From Bacteroidota bacterium (lineage in GTDB: Bacteria > Bacteroidota > Bacteroidia > Bacteroidales > Lentimicrobiaceae), in NCBI GenBank assembly GCA_009773515.1, contig WSXX01000044.1, positions 1 to 41,197 on the forward strand: a stretch of 41,197 bases of DNA, read 5' to 3'. The position numbers and the translations under genes were made by a program. Below the pieces are notes generated by a model. It saw only the letters and a program-made list of their open reading frames with translations, was not told where the DNA came from and did not search any database. Of the stretch, positions 34,930 to 41,197 are shown one piece after another. How positions within the stretch are numbered: the first letter of the stretch is position 1; every line of letters starts with the position of its first letter.

Positions 34930-35005
34930 TTGATTAAGGTGCGAACTGGCTGAAATGCCGTGGGTATTTCAATTTATTAATTCTTTGACCATCAAACTCT
35001 TTAAA

Positions 35006-35233
35006 ATGAAAACAACAATTTTTCTCGTCTTTTTTCTGATAATCAGCAGCCTTGCAGTTTTTGCTCAGGCACCACCTACACCTCCATCAAATGCAAGTAA
35101 CGGTGGCGCAAATGGTCCGGTTGGCGGCAATGCGCCGATTGGAAGCGGCATCACAATCATGCTGGCAATGGGAGCAGCATGGGCAGGGAGAAAGGCATAT
35201 TATCAAATCAGGAACGAGGAATTTAACAGATAG
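35006..35233 (+). CDS. small exported membrane protein S5 (divergent member)
   Basis: A 75-aa family member. The ATG at 35006 (MKTTIFLVFF) gives a clean signal peptide cut near VFAQ; the frame from 34955 would add 17 residues. The linker is APPTPPSNASNGGANGPV, then GGNAPIGSG, the helix ITIMLAMGAAWA and GRKAYYQIRNEE. Conservative changes (K to R, Y to W) show that the tail motif is constrained although the sequence has drifted furthest here. The gap to the T9SS gene is 76 bp, the longest of the five. Confidence 0.83.
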   Translation: MKTTIFLVFFLIISSLAVFAQAPPTPPSNASNGGANGPVGGNAPIGSGITIMLAMGAAWAGRKAYYQIRNEEFNR

Positions 35234-35409
35234 AAATATCAAACGAAAATACTGATTACCTGCTTTTCTCAAGATCAAAGTCCGGTAATTATTATCACTT
35301 TAACAGCAAATCCGGAAGCTATCATAATCCTGATGCTTTCCCCGCAATCTGCTTGTTATCAGTTCCTGATTTCAAATGCAGCGCGTGAAATATTATCTTA
35401 AACCATAAC

Positions 35410-35454
35410 AACCTCTGAATGGGAGCAAAACCCTGTCAGAGGTTTTGCGTTTTA
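35410..35454 (+). terminator. candidate terminator between S5 and the giant gene
   Basis: AACCTCTGA (35410-35418) pairs with TCAGAGGTT (35436-35444), loop of 17 nt, followed by TTGCGTTTTAT. The T run is broken, so it is weaker than 5881-5917. The rest of 35234-35680 shows no gene. Confidence 0.5.
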
Positions 35455-35664
35455 TATATAATCCTGATATACATCTAGTTACAAAGCTCAACAAAGGCTT
35501 TACAATATATGCTTATTGCTTATCGATGAAAAGCCATATTTGGTTATTATTAATTCTTGTAGGGTTTCCCTTACACAAATATCAGATTTCCCTTACAGAC
35601 TTTTGGTTTTAAAAGTATTCTATTTGTACCCTCATATTATTATGAACACAAACAACAAGCAAAT

Positions 35665-35671
35665 AAGGAGG
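35665..35671 (+). promoter_or_regulatory. Shine-Dalgarno deciding the start of the giant gene
   Basis: AAGGAGG with a 9-nt A-rich spacer before the ATG at 35681. It overrules the in-frame ATG at 35642, which has no such site. Confidence 0.65.
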
Positions 35672-35680
35672 AAACAAAAA

Positions 35681-38600
35681 ATGAAGAAAAATTACCCTGA
35701 CAGTTTCATTACCCGGGAAAAGGAAATAAAGCCGGATTCCCAAATGACTTTATTAAGCCGCTTCCCACGTACAATGACAAAGGTATTGTCATTGTTCTTT
35801 TTACTGTTTTTTACAACGTTAACCACTTCTGGCAGTGATCAGCACGCCATTGTTGGCTGGAATTACGGCAATGGAAAAGTAATGTACTGCGGAATGGGCT
35901 ATATGATGTCCACTACAAGCGGGTATTGGGGTAATTTTTTTCAGCACAATGCTCAAAAAACGCTGTTTGTTAACATGGTTAAGATGAACAGTTATGTTAC
36001 AAATCCTGTTGTCGGAATTTTTTATTCACCCGGTTCCACAGGTTATCCCAATTCGATAACTGCCGACACCTTAATTGCTATATTGGGGAGAGCCGGAATT
36101 ACTGGTGTTAAAGTAACCTCCGACATGATTGATACGCAGGCAGAGATTAACAACTACAATGTACTTATCATGGGCGGTAGTGGTCAGTGGGGCGGAGAAC
36201 AAAGTGCAGGATATGTTACCGTTCAGTCTGTGGTAAAGAGTTTTGTACAAAATGATCACGGGGGTGTTATTTTCACCGGTTGGTCAGTATTCACCCTTTT
36301 AGGTTTAGGCGCATCTGAATATAATGACATGATTCCGGTAGAACTATCTCCTGATTACGGATATCAACACACCTACACTCTTGTGAAACATCTTCCTGGT
36401 GATCCCTTGTTTAATGGTGTTGGCACGATTGCCTCAACAGGCTATTGCGAATTCCCTCAGGGCAATATTAAAGCAGGTGCCATCGCTTACGGAGGGCTTG
36501 CGCCATATGTTCCTTATGTTTTACCTACTGTAACTACAGCCGCAATTACAACTTTCAATGCAAATACAGCCACCATGGGAGGCAATGTTACTGCGGAAGG
36601 AACTGCTCCGGTTACTTCAAGAGGGGTTGTTTATTCTTCAACAGACAATACACCGGAGCTTGGCGAATCGGGCGTATTGGCAGATGCCAATGGCTCAGGA
36701 CCAGGAAGTTTCAGCGAAACTGTTGGTGGTTTAGCTGCCGGTACAACTTATTATGTAAGAGCTTATGCAACTTCCACGGCAGGCACATCGTATGGCGGAA
36801 CTGTGAATTTTATTACACAGGCAGCGCCAGTGGCACCAATAATCACTCATTTTTCACCGGTAACCGGAACCATAGGCACATCAGTTACTATTTACGGCTC
36901 CGGTTTTAGTACCACGCCTGCAAACAATACCGTATGGTTTGGCGCGGTAAAAGCAACGGTTGGTGCATCAACAGCAACCTCAATCACGATTACTGTGCCC
37001 GCGCGTGCGGGTTCGGTGGTGCCTGTTTCAGTAATAGTAAACGGATTAATTGGCTACTCTGCCACATGCACAACTCCAACCTTTACGTTAACCAATACGC
37101 CCAATATTGTTCCGAATTATCTGGAAACCGGGTTTACAGCTGGTACCGGCACACAAGCTCTTACATGCGGGGATTTTAACGGAGATGGCATTGCAGACAT
37201 GGCAACTGCTAATATATATTCCGACAATATTAGTGTTTTGTTAGGAAGTAGTGACGGTAGTTTTGGAACCACAACCAATTACACAGCAGGAGACGGGCCG
37301 AGCTCAATTGTCTCAGGCGATTTTAATGGTGACGGGCACCTGGATCTGGCAGTTGCTAATTTCAATTCCGGTAATGTTAGTATTCTGTTGGGAAATGGAA
37401 CGGGTAGTTTTGGAACTGCAAGTAATATTATGGTCGGAAATTACCTTAGCTCTATTGTTAGTGGCGATTTTAACAGTGATGGGAAAACCGATCTAGCTAC
37501 CTGCAAATGGATATATAATAACGTAAGCGTACTTTTAGGTAATGGAAACGGAGGGTTTGGTTCTGCTGTAAATTATGCTGTTGGCTACGAGCCGCGTTCA
37601 ATTGCTATAGGTGATTTTAATGCAGATGGGAAAGCCGATCTGGCAATTGCAAACACTCAATCCAGTAATGTAAGTATTTTATATGGTACCGGTTCGGGTA
37701 CTTTTGGTACTGCTACCAACCTGGCTACAGGAGCTTACCCTCTTTCGGTAGCATCCGGAGATTTTAACAACGATGGTAAAACCGATCTGACAGCCGTATA
37801 TGAAGAAGGTATAAATATTTTTATAAATACAGGCAACAGTGGATTAGTAGCCGGTGATGTTATAATTAATAACCATTATCCACTTTCTGTGGCTGTCGGC
37901 GATTTTAATGGCGATGGCAATACCGATCTGATAACGAATAGCAATACTGGTTATGGTCTAACCATTGTGATGGGTACCGGCACTGGAAGTTTTGGAACGC
38001 CGGCTTCAGTTTCTACAAATATATATTTAGCCCAAATGCTTGCAGGGGATTTTAATGGTGACGGTAAGGCGGATATAGCCGGAGCTGGGAAAAATGTAAA
38101 CGAATTAGTTGTTTTACTTAATACACCTTCAACGATTTCACCTACTGTAACTACAGCCGCAATTACAGCATTCACTACAAACACAGCCACCATGGGAGGC
38201 AATGTCACTGCAGAAGGTTCTGCTTCGGTTACCTCAAGAGGGGTTGTTTATTCTGCAACAGACAATACACCAGAGCTTGGCGAATCGGGCGTATTGGCAG
38301 ACGCCAATGGCTCAGGCCCAGGAAGTTTCAGTGAATCTATCGGGGGACTTACAGCTGGCTTAACTTATTATGTAAGAGCTTATGCAACAAGCTCCGCAGG
38401 AACAGGATATGGAACTACTTTAAGTTTCACAACTATATCCTGTGTAAATCCGACAAGCGGTGGAAGTATATCAGAAGATCAAATAATATGCTATGGAAAT
38501 ATACCAACCACCTTAAGCAGCGTTCAAGCACCAAGTGGCCACACAGGCACACTGGAGTACAAGTGGCAGTTATCAACCACCAGTGCATCAGCAGGTTTTA

Positions 38601-41197
38601 ATGACATTGTAAACAGCAATTCTGCCACCTGGTCACCGGGTGCGCTCACTACCACTACCTGGTTCAGAAGATTGGCAAGGGTAGAATGCATAACTAATGA
38701 CTGGGCAAGTGCAGCAGTTTCCAATACAGTGACCATTACGGTTCTACCTGAGTTTACAGCCGGAGCCATTGAAACTACCGGTGAAACCATTTGTTTCAAC
38801 AGCGATCCCGGAGAAATTCCAAATGCAACCGCGGCCAGTGGTGGCGATGGAACCATCAGCTATCAGTGGCAAAGCAGCACAGTTAGTGAATTAACAGGAT
38901 TTAATAATATAAGTGGTGCTAATGATGTCACTTACAACCCGCCATCAGGATTAACTGAATCAACCTGGTACCGTCGTACTGCTAAGGACGGCAGCTGTAG
39001 CAGCAGTCCCGCAAAACAGCCGCTGAAGCTCAACAGCCAAATTCATTCTCCGCTGGCATATAACAAAAATGAACTCCAAACCATACCGCAAAACTCATTC
39101 AGTATTGCAAATGGCAAAGCCGGTGGTGCTTCACCAAATCAAAACCGCAGTTTGGCGCTTCGTTACGACGATGGCGTAAACTTCTCAGGCATCGGATTTG
39201 GTGGAGGAGGTACTTTCCAGGTATCAGCTTATTGGCCGGCAGCTACAATGGCGCAATATACCGGTATGGCGCTCTCACAGGTAGAGATTTACATCCATAG
39301 TTTACCTTCATCATGCATGATAAAAATTTATGGGCAAGGAACTGCAAACACACCTGGAGGTTTATTACATGAACAAGCTGTGACTATAACCCCAACAAGC
39401 TGGAACTTAATTTCACTCACGAGCGAAGTAGAAATTACAGGCGAGGACCTTTGGATCGGCTATGAAATATCCCACGGTCCAGGTATGTGGCCAGCTGGTT
39501 GTGATGATGGCCCTGCAATTACAGGTTTTAGCGATATGCTGTCAATGGCAGGAGTATGGTATTCCATGGCATACTTTGGCTTTGATTTGAACTGGAATAT
39601 TGCTGCTACCCTTATCGATGGTGGAGAGTACACAATTTCAGCTGGTGTTTGGAAAGTAGATGTACTGGAGGATTTCACACCAGGAGCAATAGAAACCACA
39701 GGTGAAAACATTTGTTACAACGGAGACCCTGCACAAATAGGCAGCGCAACCCCTGCAAGTGGAGGAGATCAGGTAATCAGTTACCAATGGCAAAGCAGCA
39801 CTACCGGCGAATCAACGGATTTTTCCGATATAATTGGCGCTGATGAAGCTTCATACAACCCACCATCAGGAATAACAGAAACTACATGGTTCTTAAGAAT
39901 GGCCAAAGATGGAACCTGCCAGACCAGCTTCACTGCTTCTGCCGGTTTATGGAAAGTTACAGTTGAACCAACCCCGGTTGCCGGAACTTTGACCAAAACT
40001 CCAAATGTGATGAATGTTTGTGAAAACGACATCGTTTCTGCAATACTAACCTCAGGCAACGGTGGCAACGGCATTGATGAACTCGAATTCCGCACCAACA
40101 ATGGAACATGGTCAGCATGGGCTGCTTATGTATCAGGAACCGACATTTCAACCGCTGATTTATCAGGTGTTGAAATTCGCACCCGCCGTACTGCAACTTA
40201 TTGCGAAAGCACAGCCTACACAAGTGTCAGTTGGAGTGTTGAAGCAACACCAATCGCTGGAATGCTTGTAAAAACGCCTGATGTAGACGGTGTATGTATA
40301 GGTGATCTTGTTTCTGCAACATTAATTGCAGGTACAGGAGGAAATGGTATGGACTTCCTGGAATACAGAACACATGATGGCTCAGCATGGACTGACTGGA
40401 GTGCTTACATTTCAGGAACATCCATCAATACAACCCCATTCACTTCTGTGGAAATCCGCACATGGCGTACTGCTACCTATTGCGAAAATTCTGACTTCAA
40501 TGTTGTAAGCTGGGATGTCAATCCATATACTGTTGGAGGCGTTGTTGAAGGCCCTGAAGGCGTTTGCTACGGAATAAACAGCACCATTCTGCTTGCAACC
40601 GGATACACCGGAAGTATAGTAATGTGGCAGACTTCAACCGATTATTGGGCAACAATAACCAATATTCAGCACACAGAGCCTACCCTTCTGGTTGAAAACC
40701 TGATTGTTACAACCCAATTCAGAACAGTGGTACAAAGCGGAAGCTGCGGTCAGGTTTATTCTATCGCTGCTGAAATCGGTGTTGATCCGATTCCTGCTCC
40801 GTTTATTGCTGGCGCTGAAGTAATTTGTGACTTAAACGAAATCTACGAATATGTCACAGAACCGGATATGGTTAACTATCAGTGGAGCGTTTCTTCAGGC
40901 CAGATTATTTCAGGACAGGGAAGCAATCTTGTAACTGTACAATGGAGTGGATCAGGTGAACAGTCAATTACTGTTGATTATCAGACCGTTTTCGGATGCA
41001 CAATGCCTGAGCCTTTCTCAATTGCTGTTGAGATTCTCACTCCTGAAACTCCGGTAATCACCATCGAGGGATTCACACTCACAAGCAGTGCAACCGATGG
41101 CAACCAATGGTACATGAATGGAATTATTATTGAAGGAGCAACTTCACAGACTTATGAAGTCACCGAAAACGGAGACTACACCTGTGTTGTTACACTC
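35681..41197 (+). CDS. giant secreted FG-GAP/Ig-repeat surface protein (3' part beyond the window)
   Basis: The frame stays open from 35681 to the last base, 1839 codons without a stop. A long n-region precedes a signal segment (TKVLSLFFLLFFTTLTT, about 33-49). Residues 53-280 resemble a ThuA/glutamine-amidotransferase-like fold (GIFYSPGSTGYP, YNVLIMGGSGQWGG). Then an FN3-like domain (282-383), an IPT/TIG domain (385-473, FSPVTGTIGTSVTIYGSGF), seven FG-GAP/VCBS repeats (483-816) with Ca-binding-type loops such as DFNGDGIAD, DFNSDGKTD and DFNADGKAD, and a second FN3-like copy (821-920). After 920 come Ig-like repeats of the gliding-adhesin kind (GAIETTGETICF, ISYQWQSST, TWYRRTAKDG), interrupted by a beta domain of about 200 residues (1108-1320), then two ELEFRTNNGTW/FLEYRTHDGSAW repeats. 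A T9SS sorting domain is expected beyond the window. Likely an adhesin. Confidence 0.88.
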   Translation, partial: MKKNYPDSFITREKEIKPDSQMTLLSRFPRTMTKVLSLFFLLFFTTLTTSGSDQHAIVGWNYGNGKVMYCGMGYMMSTTSGYWGNFFQHNAQKTLFVNMVKMNSYVTNPVVGIFYSPGSTGYPNSITADTLIAILGRAGITGVKVTSDMIDTQAEINNYNVLIMGGSGQWGGEQSAGYVTVQSVVKSFVQNDHGGVIFTGWSVFTLLGLGASEYNDMIPVELSPDYGYQHTYTLVKHLPGDPLFNGVGTIASTGYCEFPQGNIKAGAIAYGGLAPYVPYVLPTVTTAAITTFNANTATMGGNVTAEGTAPVTSRGVVYSSTDNTPELGESGVLADANGSGPGSFSETVGGLAAGTTYYVRAYATSTAGTSYGGTVNFITQAAPVAPIITHFSPVTGTIGTSVTIYGSGFSTTPANNTVWFGAVKATVGASTATSITITVPARAGSVVPVSVIVNGLIGYSATCTTPTFTLTNTPNIVPNYLETGFTAGTGTQALTCGDFNGDGIADMATANIYSDNISVLLGSSDGSFGTTTNYTAGDGPSSIVSGDFNGDGHLDLAVANFNSGNVSILLGNGTGSFGTASNIMVGNYLSSIVSGDFNSDGKTDLATCKWIYNNVSVLLGNGNGGFGSAVNYAVGYEPRSIAIGDFNADGKADLAIANTQSSNVSILYGTGSGTFGTATNLATGAYPLSVASGDFNNDGKTDLTAVYEEGINIFINTGNSGLVAGDVIINNHYPLSVAVGDFNGDGNTDLITNSNTGYGLTIVMGTGTGSFGTPASVSTNIYLAQMLAGDFNGDGKADIAGAGKNVNELVVLLNTPSTISPTVTTAAITAFTTNTATMGGNVTAEGSASVTSRGVVYSATDNTPELGESGVLADANGSGPGSFSESIGGLTAGLTYYVRAYATSSAGTGYGTTLSFTTISCVNPTSGGSISEDQIICYGNIPTTLSSVQAPSGHTGTLEYKWQLSTTSASAGFNDIVNSNSATWSPGALTTTTWFRRLARVECITNDWASAAVSNTVTITVLPEFTAGAIETTGETICFNSDPGEIPNATAASGGDGTISYQWQSSTVSELTGFNNISGANDVTYNPPSGLTESTWYRRTAKDGSCSSSPAKQPLKLNSQIHSPLAYNKNELQTIPQNSFSIANGKAGGASPNQNRSLALRYDDGVNFSGIGFGGGGTFQVSAYWPAATMAQYTGMALSQVEIYIHSLPSSCMIKIYGQGTANTPGGLLHEQAVTITPTSWNLISLTSEVEITGEDLWIGYEISHGPGMWPAGCDDGPAITGFSDMLSMAGVWYSMAYFGFDLNWNIAATLIDGGEYTISAGVWKVDVLEDFTPGAIETTGENICYNGDPAQIGSATPASGGDQVISYQWQSSTTGESTDFSDIIGADEASYNPPSGITETTWFLRMAKDGTCQTSFTASAGLWKVTVEPTPVAGTLTKTPNVMNVCENDIVSAILTSGNGGNGIDELEFRTNNGTWSAWAAYVSGTDISTADLSGVEIRTRRTATYCESTAYTSVSWSVEATPIAGMLVKTPDVDGVCIGDLVSATLIAGTGGNGMDFLEYRTHDGSAWTDWSAYISGTSINTTPFTSVEIRTWRTATYCENSDFNVVSWDVNPYTVGGVVEGPEGVCYGINSTILLATGYTGSIVMWQTSTDYWATITNIQHTEPTLLVENLIVTTQFRTVVQSGSCGQVYSIAAEIGVDPIPAPFIAGAEVICDLNEIYEYVTEPDMVNYQWSVSSGQIISGQGSNLVTVQWSGSGEQSITVDYQTVFGCTMPEPFSIAVEILTPETPVITIEGFTLTSSATDGNQWYMNGIIIEGATSQTYEVTENGDYTCVVTL

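Noticed and set aside
36071-40508. several short frames (minus and shifted plus) suggesting a gene-poor region
   Set aside because: The correct plus frame from 35681 is open to the end of the window with clear FG-GAP and Ig repeats; the short frames are its shadows.

Overview
The window looks like a chromosomal segment of a Bacteroidota bacterium, probably a Bacteroidales-type anaerobe. Three things point there: (1) eight or more very large secreted proteins, seven of them ending in a type IX secretion system (T9SS) type A C-terminal sorting domain (TSD) that finishes in patterns such as LPKGVYVVSV...RKVVL; (2) promoter-like sequences of the Bacteroidota type (-33 TTTG, -7 TAnnTTTG) with few Shine-Dalgarno sites; (3) split lysine-catabolism enzymes of the LKR/SDH type. 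No search was run, so all family names come from reading motifs.

Layout. 1-698: intergenic with a 38-bp dispersed repeat. 699-5858: a 1627-aa T9SS surface protein followed 33 bp later by a tiny Pro-rich membrane protein (S1). 5859-6752: terminators and three kinds of repeat. 6753-9853 (minus): the two halves of a saccharopine-pathway lysine degradation enzyme. 9854-10555: an eight-unit hairpin array. 10556-18238: a secreted protein with carbohydrate-binding-like domains and a secreted GH13 amylase that share an N-terminal domain, with a RAYT/Y1 transposase and its palindromic REP-like clusters between them. 18239-19221: a 240-bp tandem duplication, hairpins and a remnant of a T9SS gene end. 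19222-21635 and 22797-26047: two more T9SS protein plus small protein pairs (S2, S3), each followed by the same minisatellite and palindrome block. 26787-30859 (minus): a fourth pair (S4). 31657-35233: a SUMF1-fold secreted protein, a T9SS protein and a fifth small protein (S5), arranged like an operon. 35681-41197: the first 1839 codons of a giant FG-GAP/Ig-repeat surface protein that runs off the window.

The most notable system is the pairing. Five T9SS cargo genes share the same roughly 400-450 aa C-terminal module and an atypical TSD without the usual Y/W-PNP box. Each is followed on the same strand, within 26-76 bp, by a 74-80 aa protein with a signal peptide, a Pro/Gly-rich linker, the invariant motif GGNAPIG(S/G)G, one hydrophobic helix and an AGKKAY-like basic end. 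The two T9SS cargo genes with a classic PNP box (10556 and 14456) have neither the module nor the small partner. This suggests a dedicated cargo-partner system at the cell envelope. The small-protein tail resembles the PID-CTERM-type sorting tails that I recall from Bacteroidota.

Intergenic DNA is unusually rich in palindromic repeat families. Two share the same apical loop, and a third uses one TTTGCAA core with several different stems.
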